From assembly GCF_005233515.1 (NCBI RefSeq), contig NZ_QFZZ01000007.1, forward strand, positions 278,247 through 342,246: a DNA stretch of 64,000 nucleotides, in the 5' to 3' direction. This DNA is from Pseudomonas sp. CFBP13508 (lineage in GTDB: Bacteria; Pseudomonadota; Gammaproteobacteria; Pseudomonadales; Pseudomonadaceae). The position numbers and the translations under genes are program-made. Below are positions 7,615-15,131 of the stretch, in pieces. Within the stretch, counting starts at the first letter, position 1. Every line of letters starts with the position of its first letter. Under the pieces are notes generated by a model, which ran no database searches, was not told where the DNA came from, and worked only from the letters and a program-made list of their open reading frames with translations.

Positions 7615-8079
7615 TTGATAGACCGAGCATGCTTTCGCAAACTGCTCTTGAAGCTTGCAGCAGATAGACCTGCCGATTTCGTTGGGCTTGGGGTTATCGC
7701 TTACTCGACAATAGAGGGCTTGCCTGTAGTCCCTCTTGGATCGGTACCAAATGCACAGCCTGACCTGCCGGTTTCTGGTGAGAATAATGTCATGCTCACT
7801 CTCGCCTCGTTGGCCACACGACGAAGCACTAGACACGATGGCTTCCACCTTATAGAAGCAAATAGTGGAAACCTCACTCACGTCGCGCAGTTCGTTTCGC
7901 CACCTTTAGACGCAGCGCTCGCCAATCCGCACGCTGACTGGCCGCATGGCGCTCGCCAAATGACCGCACTTTTAATCTCGACTCTACCTCAGGTTGAAAT
8001 TGCGGCAGTGGTATCCGCCGATGGGGATGTACAACTCTATGAGAACGGTGCACAAACGATAAGTGGAATGCATAAGTGA
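7615..8079 (+). CDS. DAC/DisA-like nucleotide cyclase or nucleotide-sensor domain protein
   Basis: A 154-residue protein. I place the start at a TTG (7615) because AGGGGA lies just upstream and the downstream ATG lacks a site. The second half follows the layout of the diadenylate cyclase (DisA_N) fold. A helix (MLTLASLATRRS) leads into RHDGFHLIE at the DGA position (D75-G76-F77), then a VSPPL segment. HGARQMTALL (111-120) stands at the GTRHR position, followed by VEIAAVVSADGDVQLYENG matching the final strands. The His of the RH motif is replaced by Gln, so it may bind rather than make a nucleotide. The gene overlaps the Cap15-like gene by 4 bases (GTGA), implying a tight functional pair. The fold assignment is my reading and needs a profile search. 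Confidence 0.5.
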   Translation: MIDRACFRKLLLKLAADRPADFVGLGVIAYSTIEGLPVVPLGSVPNAQPDLPVSGENNVMLTLASLATRRSTRHDGFHLIEANSGNLTHVAQFVSPPLDAALANPHADWPHGARQMTALLISTLPQVEIAAVVSADGDVQLYENGAQTISGMHK

Positions 8080-8735
8080 ACCATCTCAGTCTAACAACCG
8101 CAGAATTCGAACGCCTTCTAAAGGTTTTTGGCTACCTGCTTGGCCTGCTCTGCCTTGCATGCTTCCTAGTTCAATGGAAGTGCTTCCACACACCCGTTGC
8201 CTCTGCGGCCTGGAAAGCATTCAGTTCGGCACTTGGATTGGGAGTTCTATTATTTGGTGTATTTACGAAGGTCGCTTGGCGCTGGGAACGACTTGCAAAG
8301 TGGATGAGCCGCCCGATCGTTCACGGCATTTGGAAGGGGGAACTGCGGTCCGACTTCGGAGCAGTTGATGGCAACCGATTGATCATCCCCATTTTCTTTG
8401 TGATTCGCCAAACTTACCTAACTCTTTCTGTCCAATCCTTTACCGAGCACCAAGAAGGTGAGTCACGCCTCGAGGCTCTGTTGAAAAGCTCAAAAACAGA
8501 TACAACTCGTCTTTGTTACGTTTTCGAGTTGCGCAAGCTATTCTCTGGCGCAAACTCTTTAACAAGCGGCGCTGGCGAACTAAAGCTGGCTGGCGATCAA
8601 CTTACACTTAGAGGAACTTACTGGACAAACACACCGACACATGGCGAAATATATTTGGAACACGTCACCCGCAACTGTGAAGGCGTCGCATCGTTCCAAG
8701 ACGTGCAAAAAAGGGTCCAGCAAACAGGACCTTAA
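8076..8735 (+). CDS. Cap15-like (S-2TMbeta) membrane effector
   Basis: A 219-residue protein with two N-terminal membrane segments (about 17-36 and 46-66) followed by a beta-rich domain. The pattern fits the Cap15 effectors of CBASS, in which a beta-barrel binds the cyclic nucleotide and the two helices then disrupt the inner membrane. Supporting motifs are GIWKGEL (84-90), VIRQTYLTLSVQSFTEHQEGESR, TTRLCYVFEL, GELKLAGDQLTLRGTYWTN and HGEIYLEHV. The start is GTG at 8076, overlapping the DAC-like gene, so both are expected in fixed ratio. Cap15 is normally next to a CD-NTase; here its immediate partner is the DAC-like protein, while a CD-NTase lies on the other strand nearby. Confidence 0.75.
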   Translation: MNHLSLTTAEFERLLKVFGYLLGLLCLACFLVQWKCFHTPVASAAWKAFSSALGLGVLLFGVFTKVAWRWERLAKWMSRPIVHGIWKGELRSDFGAVDGNRLIIPIFFVIRQTYLTLSVQSFTEHQEGESRLEALLKSSKTDTTRLCYVFELRKLFSGANSLTSGAGELKLAGDQLTLRGTYWTNTPTHGEIYLEHVTRNCEGVASFQDVQKRVQQTGP

Positions 8736-9002
8736 AATCCGTCTAAATAAAAACCATGGCAACTACATATTTTTTAAAGCTTGCGCAGCCCTCTACCTGA
8801 CATATTTAGAAACCACGAGTGATATTTTATTATGGTCGAAAGTTGGCTGCTTTTTTCCCGGCCGAGGGTGCAGTGGCACACATCAGGAGAAGCGCCGAAA
8901 TCTTGGCTCGCTCTCTTGAACCAGGACAGCTATTGGATAAAACTTCCTTGGCACCGCAGTTAGTTCGAGGTTGAATTTGTCTGGGCAGCTTTATTTCACG
9001 GA

Positions 9003-9902
9003 CTAGCTACCCCACCCTTTCCATAGCTGAGCAGCTGCCTCAAGAAACTCATTGCAATTAGCCTGAGACCAGCAAGTGTGAGCATTTTCCCGCAACAGAT
9101 AGTACTGCTCATTTGCACAGACCAACTTACTTTTATCCGCCTCCTTTTGAATCCAGTTGAAGACGTTGACAAATGAGTCTGCGTAGCTACCTCCGAACTT
9201 TTCAGCGGGAACATTATAAAGCAACCCCTCAATGTAGTAGGACGGTGCAAGCCCGGCCTTGATAACTCCATCATTGACAAGTTTAGTACGCATATTTTTC
9301 CATATACGCACCATAGGCTTTAGCCAGCTGCTGGAGCCTTGATGCATTTTGGTAAGATTTGCGGAATGTTGTTTTGGATAATTCGCTATCCGTTCACCTG
9401 CAGAATTGAAGAAGCAAATGCCTTCTTCATACGACTGATCCTGGAATCCATTGAATTTGTAGTAGCGTCGAAACTGCATTGACGCAATTACGTCAGTTTT
9501 CCTCCTACTACTGCTGGCATCAATCATGATTGCCTTATCTCCGGCCTCCACATCTTTTCCATATGCAGCAGTCAATACCGAAAGCACATCCTTCTTGAAG
9601 GTCGTATACGTGTAAGTTGCATCGCTATGGGCGCTCTTCCATGCCTCCTTTTCCGCGTCAGATAACGCTTCAAGGTCACTGTAAAAGCAGTCCTTCATAA
9701 GGATGACTACGTCAACGTCGCTTTCAGCATAAATATTGGTGTCGTTGCCATACGACCCCTGCAGAAAAATTTGGTAGTTCCTGTCGGCATAGGGGGTGCT
9801 CTTCGCTTCGAGCACACTTTTAACTGCGTTATAGGTAGTGCTAGACCCTTGGATAGCCCCCTGATGGGACCAAGTTTCGAGCTGCGCCTCAGGTATAGCC
9901 AT
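9003..9902 (-). CDS. CD-NTase, CBASS cyclic-oligonucleotide synthase
   Basis: A 299-residue nucleotidyltransferase of the SMODS/CD-NTase superfamily. The active site is complete: GSYGNDT (Gly49-Ser50 onward), Asp62 and Asp64 in ESDVDVV, and Asp137 in RRKTDVIAS. On phage infection such enzymes make a cyclic di- or trinucleotide that switches on the effector next door. It lies 12 bases downstream of the CapV-like gene with GGAG 11 bases before its ATG, so the two form an operon. No Cap2/Cap3 ancillary genes follow; this is the minimal (type I) CBASS layout. The clade and the product cannot be decided from sequence by eye. Confidence 0.85.
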   Translation of the reverse strand: MAIPEAQLETWSHQGAIQGSSTTYNAVKSVLEAKSTPYADRNYQIFLQGSYGNDTNIYAESDVDVVILMKDCFYSDLEALSDAEKEAWKSAHSDATYTYTTFKKDVLSVLTAAYGKDVEAGDKAIMIDASSSRRKTDVIASMQFRRYYKFNGFQDQSYEEGICFFNSAGERIANYPKQHSANLTKMHQGSSSWLKPMVRIWKNMRTKLVNDGVIKAGLAPSYYIEGLLYNVPAEKFGGSYADSFVNVFNWIQKEADKSKLVCANEQYYLLRENAHTCWSQANCNEFLEAAAQLWKGWGS

Positions 9903-9914
9903 CTACATTCACTC

Positions 9915-10880
9915 CTATAGCAAAAAATCACGCAGTTGAGCCTCACGAGAGGCGAAAGACTCACTTCCCCGTTGCCGTAAAATGTTCAGCTTACCCAAAT
10001 TGTGCTCCATGAGATCTGTTGCCATTTCCGGACGCTCGAACGTGTCGCTGATACGGATGGTTGGCACGTCCTTAAATAGAATTTCTCGTAACTGATCCAT
10101 CGACTGAGTATTTATTTCCAGTGTCTTTTGGAGGAGCTGCACGCTAAGCAAGTATTTCTTGGCTAGCCACATTTTCAGACCAGGTTTCGGATCCGGATAG
10201 ATTCCCACTCCAATGCTAACGACGCGCAAATCCTGATGCGGTCGCTCCATTGCAACAAGCGCATCGGCAATCGCATACAGAGTGGGGTTGTTGGCACAGT
10301 ATCCGCCATCAACGAGTTCGACTTGGTCTCCCGTTGACGTGATCACAACCTTCCGATTGAAGAAAGGGTATGCGGAGCAAGAGGCTTGAACAGCATCAGC
10401 CATCTTTACTCCGAAACCGGGAATGAAAGAGCTCTTGCGTCCGTGCGCTTGAGCTATGTTGGCCTTGAAGATCATCGGCTTCTCGGTCAGCCAGCGGGTG
10501 GCAACCACGCCAATGCCCGTTTTCACCTCGTCAAAGGTACGGTCTCCAAATACGTCCTTGGCAAGTTTGGCAAGAGCATCGGTTTTCTCAGACGGTGACC
10601 GCTTAGACATGACGGTCGGTACATGCTTCTTGTAAAGCTCATGGATTTCCTCGACTCGATACCCCAAGGCGAGGAGCGAAGCAATGATAGCCCCAGTGCT
10701 TGTTCCAAAGATGAGATCGAAGCGCTCAGAGAGCGGGCAACCTATCATGGCTTCGATTTCTCTCAGTACACCGAGCGTGTAGAAGCCCTTGGCCCCGCCG
10801 CCATCCAGCGAGAGGATTCTGTAAGGTGACCCCGATTGGTTCTGGGGCCGCTCTTCCTTGCTAACACTTACATCGACCAT
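9915..10880 (-). CDS. capV: CapV-like patatin phospholipase, CBASS effector
   Basis: A 321-residue patatin-family lipase. It has the glycine-rich oxyanion motif DGGGAKG (26-32), the nucleophile Ser61 in GTSTG and the catalytic Asp191 in DGG (191-193), with PFFNRKVVI and VDGGYCANNPTLYAI as in CapV proteins. Members next to a CD-NTase are activated by its cyclic nucleotide and degrade the inner membrane, killing the infected cell. The gene comes first in a two-gene operon with the CD-NTase. The upstream region (10881-11276) is noncoding and should contain the promoter. Catalytic residues are all present, so the enzyme is probably functional. Confidence 0.87.
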   Translation of the reverse strand: MVDVSVSKEERPQNQSGSPYRILSLDGGGAKGFYTLGVLREIEAMIGCPLSERFDLIFGTSTGAIIASLLALGYRVEEIHELYKKHVPTVMSKRSPSEKTDALAKLAKDVFGDRTFDEVKTGIGVVATRWLTEKPMIFKANIAQAHGRKSSFIPGFGVKMADAVQASCSAYPFFNRKVVITSTGDQVELVDGGYCANNPTLYAIADALVAMERPHQDLRVVSIGVGIYPDPKPGLKMWLAKKYLLSVQLLQKTLEINTQSMDQLREILFKDVPTIRISDTFERPEMATDLMEHNLGKLNILRQRGSESFASREAQLRDFLL

Positions 10881-11276
10881 GTATTGCTCCCTGCTTTTTT
10901 AGAAGTGTAACAGTAGGGAGGAACCGGCCCGATTTAAATAGCGGATTTTGACTGCCCGCTTCGGGTTCAGACTGTGTGAAAACGCATGCGCCGTTTTGAA
11001 GGCTGCGTGGCTACGCAAAATCTGTCGGCGATTGGTTAGTCAACCAGACTTGAAATTTACGTAGGAATGCGATTTCGTTCCGATTTCGACTGGAGCCGCC
11101 CGAAAACTCGCTCTATTAGCTTCGCGATGGCTTGATTAAATTGGCGGAAATCATCGCAGCCTCCGCGTAATCAGCCTCTGTTTTCCCAGCAACTATGAGT
11201 GGACGTACAAGACAGACTCACGAACATAGAAATCGTCAGAGCGGCACACGGCGATAGTAAAACAACCGAACTGGCC
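10881..11276. other. noncoding right flank of the island
   Basis: About 400 bases upstream of the CapV-like gene without a convincing reading frame. It must hold the promoter of the CBASS operon, read leftward. No recognisable repeat was seen before the arm-type sites at 11277. Confidence 0.5.
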
Positions 11277-11296
11277 GGTATTCCAATTGGTATTCC
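11277..11296. promoter_or_regulatory. integrase arm-type repeats, right end of island
   Basis: GGTATTCC occurs at 11277-11284 and 11289-11296, a direct repeat with the same 12-bp period and nearly the same sequence as the pair next to the integrase (1955-1974). It lies about 55 bases inside the proposed attR. An AT-rich tract (11297-11340), which could be bent or bound by IHF, separates them. Confidence 0.6.
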
Positions 11297-11350
11297 ACAT
11301 AAAAATAAAATTTTATATTAATGTTATAGATCAATATGTTATCGAACGAA

Positions 11351-11372
11351 TTCAAATTACCCCGGCCGACCA
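11351..11372 (+). repeat. proposed attR: eroded copy of the ssrA 3' end
   Basis: TTCAAAT, then CCCCGGC, then ACCA occur in 22 bases, against TTCAAAT, CCCCCCGGC and ACCA in 23 bases at the true ssrA end (1819-1841). The T-stem no longer pairs, so the copy is degenerate. A perfect terminator hairpin follows at 11383, as expected for the displaced original ssrA terminator. Confidence 0.5.
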
Positions 11373-11382
11373 ACTCTCAACT

Positions 11383-11409
11383 ACAAAGCCCGCCCAGTGC
11401 GGGCTTTGT
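11383..11409 (+). terminator. terminator hairpin, probably the displaced original ssrA terminator
   Basis: ACAAAGCCCGC pairs perfectly with GCGGGCTTTGT over 11 bases around a 5-base loop. It lies 10 bases beyond the proposed attR, with no gene ending just upstream. Confidence 0.65.
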
Positions 11410-11685
11410 CGCATCAGGGGTTTGGCAATGTGCGCCATTCGCTCTCCATTGGCTCAAACCTGCCGTCGCTGTTCGTATTCGACGCTACAGGTTTTTGGAG
11501 GTGAACGGCCCAGCTTCGGCTCCTTCTCCAATTTGATAAAACCCACTTGGCTGTGAAGTAAATACACTTGCGGAAATAGCCAAACCACACCCATCCCCTT
11601 ACCATTCCGCAGCTGGCTGGATGCCTCGCAGAGAAACCCGATCGGCACGTGAAACACTCAACCTGCACAAGGAAGGCAATAAAAC

Positions 11686-12534
11686 ATGAGCTTCATCGAA
11701 ACAATCCAATCCAAGGAAGTCGATATCTACATATCGGCGTTCTTCACCATCCTCGGCCTGATTCTGGGAGCCATTCTGGATCGGGTACTGAAAGGCGATT
11801 CTCCACAATCCGCCAATCAGCCGGGCCATTCGGTAAACCTGACCTTCAACACTGTGGTCAATCCACCGCCGGGCGTGAACGCCGCCAGCACAAGCCAGGA
11901 TATGACTCCAGTCATCTGCATGATGATGGTGATTGCCGGGCTGATTTATGTGTTTTTCCGGGCTGAGATACTCAACTTGCTTTCCTGGATCACGCTATTC
12001 ACCATTTCCCTGTGGGCTGGCGGAACCTTGCATAGCCTTTACCGGGGCTTCTTCGCGGGCATTAAGTGGGTCGTTGCGCTGTTGTTTTGCTTGGCATTTT
12101 GCGTGGCCGCGACGTATGTCACCGACGAAGCTTTTATGCCCACCCTGGCGCCGCAAAACTTTCAGTACAGCCAGCAGATCATCAATGAGCAGGGCCTGAC
12201 GGGAATAAAGAAATATTTCGTCCTGCTAGACATGCACTGGTTCCTGCTGCACCTGACAGGCGTAATGCTGTTTATCTATACCAGCATTCGGATGATGCTT
12301 TTTTCAACCTACTTCATCGTTGCGGGTGCTCATGCCAACAACAATGGCACTGGCGAACCATGGCTTTCCAGAAAAACCCGCAAGTACGCCAATCTGCGCA
12401 AAAACATCATCTTCATGCCTCTCCTGCTGGTTCTCGCGTATCTGCTTACCTCGGGTCTTGCTTTCGACTGGTTCATCCACACGATGCCAAATCAGGTCAA
12501 TGCGTTGATGAATACGGTGCTGTATGGGCGCTGA
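11686..12534 (+). CDS. multi-pass membrane protein of unknown function
   Basis: A 282-residue protein with about six hydrophobic segments: near 13-33, 78-96, 98-115, 120-145, 178-200 and 243-262. Between the first and second segments is a polar linker (HSVNLTFNTVVNPPPGVNAAS). AAGGCAA lies upstream of the ATG as a weak ribosome site. I recognise no family and see no catalytic motif. It lies about 300 bases beyond the proposed right end of the island, so it is probably chromosomal, but the composition of its upstream region is mixed and a place in the island cannot be ruled out. A terminator follows at 12668. Confidence 0.7.
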   Translation: MSFIETIQSKEVDIYISAFFTILGLILGAILDRVLKGDSPQSANQPGHSVNLTFNTVVNPPPGVNAASTSQDMTPVICMMMVIAGLIYVFFRAEILNLLSWITLFTISLWAGGTLHSLYRGFFAGIKWVVALLFCLAFCVAATYVTDEAFMPTLAPQNFQYSQQIINEQGLTGIKKYFVLLDMHWFLLHLTGVMLFIYTSIRMMLFSTYFIVAGAHANNNGTGEPWLSRKTRKYANLRKNIIFMPLLLVLAYLLTSGLAFDWFIHTMPNQVNALMNTVLYGR

Positions 12535-12667
12535 TATTTTCATCGTGCGTTGAAGATCGACTGTCGGGACATCGACCCGGTCGGCGGAAGCGAGATGAAC
12601 TTTTCTTCACTAAGCCCACCCGACCAATCCCATAAAATCCCCCCGCTCATTCAAGAAACTACGGTTC

Positions 12668-12693
12668 GCCCGCGCTCCTAGCGGGCTTTTTTT
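12668..12693 (+). terminator. rho-independent terminator
   Basis: GCCCGC-gctccta-GCGGGC followed by seven T residues, about 135 bases after the stop of the membrane protein gene. Confidence 0.8.
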
Positions 12694-12772
12694 CGTCCTT
12701 CATTCCCCAAACCTTGCCGCTCCCCAGCATATGCGCGACTCTGCCAGCAGATCCCTCGCCAAGGAGCGCTCG

Positions 12773-13360
12773 ATGCCGCTGTTATCCCTGCCCTGCCCGC
12801 GCCTGACCCTGGCGATCCTCTCCCCCGATCAGGCCGAGCTCGAAAGCGCTTTTTACCAGCGCAACCTCCGCCACCTGGCGCCGTGGTCGCCCATCCGCAC
12901 CACCGACTACTTCTCCACCGCCAACATCCGCCGTCGCCTCGAGATCCAGGCCAGTGCTTTCGAAGCCGGGTTAGCCATGCATTTCGCGCTGCTGTCGCCG
13001 GACGGTCAGCAGATGATCGGCGCGTGTAATTTCAGCGGGATTATTCGTGGGGCGTTTCAGGCGTGTTATCTGGGTTATCACATCGATGAGGCGCATCAGG
13101 GACGGGGTTTGATGCAGGAGGGGCTGCAAGCGGGGATTGGCTATATGTTCGATACGCAGAATCTGCATCGGATCATGGCCAATTACATTCCCGGCAATGA
13201 GCGCAGTGCGCGTTTGCTTGAGCGGTTGGGTTTTGAGCGTGAGGGGTATGCGAAGGCGTATCTGAACATTGCCGGGCGTTGGCAGGATCATGTGCTGACG
13301 GCGCTGGTCAATCCGGGGTTCGAGGCGCCGGATCAACGTTGGTCGCGGCGCCTGGGTTGA
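12773..13360 (+). CDS. GNAT acetyltransferase, RimJ/RimL type
   Basis: A 195-residue N-acetyltransferase resembling the enzymes that acetylate N-termini of ribosomal proteins (RimJ/RimL). Seen features are the RLTLAILSPDQAE start, HLAPWSPIRTTDYF, FALLSPDGQQMIGACNFSGI, the acetyl-CoA-binding region DEAHQGRGLMQEGL (the QxxGxG-type motif), and NERSARLLERLGFEREGYAKAY, typical of the family's C-terminus. The start at 12773 follows AAGGAG at 8 bases. It is flanked by a terminator upstream and a convergent PAP2 gene downstream, so it is a single-gene unit. Substrate is inferred from family only. Confidence 0.85.
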   Translation: MPLLSLPCPRLTLAILSPDQAELESAFYQRNLRHLAPWSPIRTTDYFSTANIRRRLEIQASAFEAGLAMHFALLSPDGQQMIGACNFSGIIRGAFQACYLGYHIDEAHQGRGLMQEGLQAGIGYMFDTQNLHRIMANYIPGNERSARLLERLGFEREGYAKAYLNIAGRWQDHVLTALVNPGFEAPDQRWSRRLG

Positions 13361-13388
13361 CGTTCAATCCAGGTTTTTCTGAACGCGT

Positions 13389-14210
13389 TCAGAGCGATAC
13401 CTCAGGCTCTGCGTTGAAAGCTTTCTGCGTGCTTTTGGCCCGCACCGGTAAATCCAATCGTGCGCGTCCGTAGAAGGCCAATGCCGTCAGTAAACAGGTC
13501 AGCCAGACGAAGATGCCGGCCCAGAACGTGTGGGACATGTAGTGCCAGCCCTGCAGGACGCGGGTGGTGCCGTAGACCAAGCCCAGCAGCAGCGAGCCCC
13601 ACAAGATCGCATTGGAAAAACGCCACTGATGCCGTCGCGCCACGAAATACAGCGCCAGCATGGTGAAGCCACCCGACGCATGGCCGCCCGGCCAGCAACG
13701 GCCACTCCCGGCTTCGTGGAACAGTTGGAAATTGCTGTACCACTCGATGTGGGGCATTTCCCCCCCGTACAACGTGGTCTCGATCGGGCAGTAGACGCTG
13801 GTGTGGGATTTGAGGAAGTGGATCACGCCCGTGCAGAGCGCAAACGCGATCACGACAAAGAAAAAATCCCTACGGTGATCTGCGGCAAATCGCAGCACTG
13901 GTGCGACTCTGCTGCGCTCCAGAAAGGCGCCGAGTCGTGGCCGTTCGTGCGGATTGGCCCCTGGCCAGATCAGCGACAGCAGTGCGCCGATCAGCGCGAT
14001 CTCCGCCGTCCAGTTCGGAATGATCCGCGCCCATTTGTGGGTAAGTTTCTCGAAGAAGTGGATTTTGTCGATCGGGAAGGTTTGGCTCAGTGGGTCGAAC
14101 AGCAGATTGCTGAAGGCGATGTCGATGTTGGTCATGTCGAACATCAGGAACACCACTGCCGCACAAACCAGCGGAATGCCGAGGTTGTAAGCGTAGAAAC
14201 GGGATTTCAT
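13389..14210 (-). CDS. PAP2-family membrane phosphatase
   Basis: A 273-residue membrane protein of the PAP2 lipid-phosphatase superfamily, with about six transmembrane segments. The three PAP2 signature blocks are recognisable: LKSHTSVYCP (basic residue plus proline), CWPGGHASGGF (PSGH type, catalytic His) and TTRVLQGWHYMSHTFWAG (SRxxxxxHxxxD type; here the final Asp position reads Thr). Family members dephosphorylate undecaprenyl pyrophosphate, phosphatidyl glycerophosphate or lipid A at the outer face of the inner membrane. It is translationally coupled (ATGA overlap) to the phosphatase gene upstream, so both probably act on the same lipid or polysaccharide intermediate. Confidence 0.85.
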   Translation of the reverse strand: MKSRFYAYNLGIPLVCAAVVFLMFDMTNIDIAFSNLLFDPLSQTFPIDKIHFFEKLTHKWARIIPNWTAEIALIGALLSLIWPGANPHERPRLGAFLERSRVAPVLRFAADHRRDFFFVVIAFALCTGVIHFLKSHTSVYCPIETTLYGGEMPHIEWYSNFQLFHEAGSGRCWPGGHASGGFTMLALYFVARRHQWRFSNAILWGSLLLGLVYGTTRVLQGWHYMSHTFWAGIFVWLTCLLTALAFYGRARLDLPVRAKSTQKAFNAEPEVSL

Positions 14211-14902
14211 CGGGTAGTCACCGTGCGCCAGTCGGAGGCTTCAATGAAGCCGAGCATCTTCGGTGCAGCCGGGCTGGCAACGGATATGAACAAGGACGCG
14301 CCGTACCCCATGTTCGAGGCTGGCACTTTCAGGTCTTTTTCGATCTGCGCCATGCACTCGCTGTGGGTCACCAGAACCAGGTTACGCCCGGGGACCTTGT
14401 GCGCAAGGGCATCCTGCAACATGCGGCCTCTGCAGTTGATCAACCAGTCATCGCCACTGGCGGCATGGTTGAACATATAGCCGGCCGTCTGCACGGTGCG
14501 CATTGACGGGCTGTTATAGATGTCGGCGTCGGTCAGGCCCAGTTGTTCGAAACGAGCACCGACTGCCGCTGCGACACTGCGCGAGCGGTCGGTGATGCCG
14601 TCACTGCCGCTCAGGCACGCAGCTTTGGAGTGATCGCAACGTTCGACGTGGCGCACCAGCACGATCATGTCGCCCTTGGCCCACCCCGCCGCCAAAGCTT
14701 GTGCACCCGCCTGATTACCGTGGGCCAGGTCCGGCACGGCATTTGGCGCCAGCAACCACAGGGTCAGCGGGATCACCAAAATCGATGCCGCGAGCACCAC
14801 CCATGCATCGCGAAAACGCGCCAGACCGCTCAGATCGATCGAGCGTTTGACGCCGAACAGACTCAGTCTCAATTCCACAAAAACCGCCTCGCCACTCTGC
14901 AT
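14207..14902 (-). CDS. membrane-anchored histidine phosphatase-like protein
   Basis: A 231-residue protein with one N-terminal membrane segment (about 30-50) and an exported histidine-phosphatase domain. The motifs are VRHVERC (RH signature), SPSMRTVQTA and VTHSEC (second catalytic His). The layout resembles Ais/PmrG-like phosphatases that act on lipopolysaccharide heptose, but the anchor and the pairing with a PAP2 phosphatase differ. The ATG at 14902 is preceded in frame by GTG at 14905; neither has a strong ribosome site. It overlaps the PAP2 gene by 4 bases. The substrate is unknown. Confidence 0.75.
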   Translation of the reverse strand: MQSGEAVFVELRLSLFGVKRSIDLSGLARFRDAWVVLAASILVIPLTLWLLAPNAVPDLAHGNQAGAQALAAGWAKGDMIVLVRHVERCDHSKAACLSGSDGITDRSRSVAAAVGARFEQLGLTDADIYNSPSMRTVQTAGYMFNHAASGDDWLINCRGRMLQDALAHKVPGRNLVLVTHSECMAQIEKDLKVPASNMGYGASLFISVASPAAPKMLGFIEASDWRTVTTR

Positions 14903-15131
14903 CACAGGTCATTCGATGCGGTGAAACTACAGAGGCGCGCGTGGGCAGTCAGTGAAACCCATGTGAAAAAGTCCTTGAGATTCGTTGCTTCGTGGACTGT
15001 CAGACAAAAATCCTTTCAGCTCTCGGGTTTGCGGCCGATACAGACCTGCTAACACCCCTGCTGGCTCAAAAGAACAACAATCTTCCAGCTTAACTGACGA
15101 CCAAGAAACCCAACGTTTCTGGAGGATTTGC

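Larger units (their letters stand above)
1819..11372. mobile_element. genomic island integrated in the 3' end of ssrA
   Basis: The left boundary is the ssrA T-arm and acceptor end (TTCAAAT at 1819, CCA to 1841), directly followed by a P4-type integrase gene. The right boundary is proposed at 11351-11372, where TTCAAAT, CCCCGGC and ACCA recur in the same order over 22 bases. Just inside both ends lie direct repeats of GGTAT(C/T)CC with the same 12-bp period, as expected for integrase arm sites. The interior is AT-richer than the flanks and holds recombinase, YfjI-like and anti-phage-type genes. The right att copy is imperfect, so the element is probably old and may no longer excise. Confidence 0.7.
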
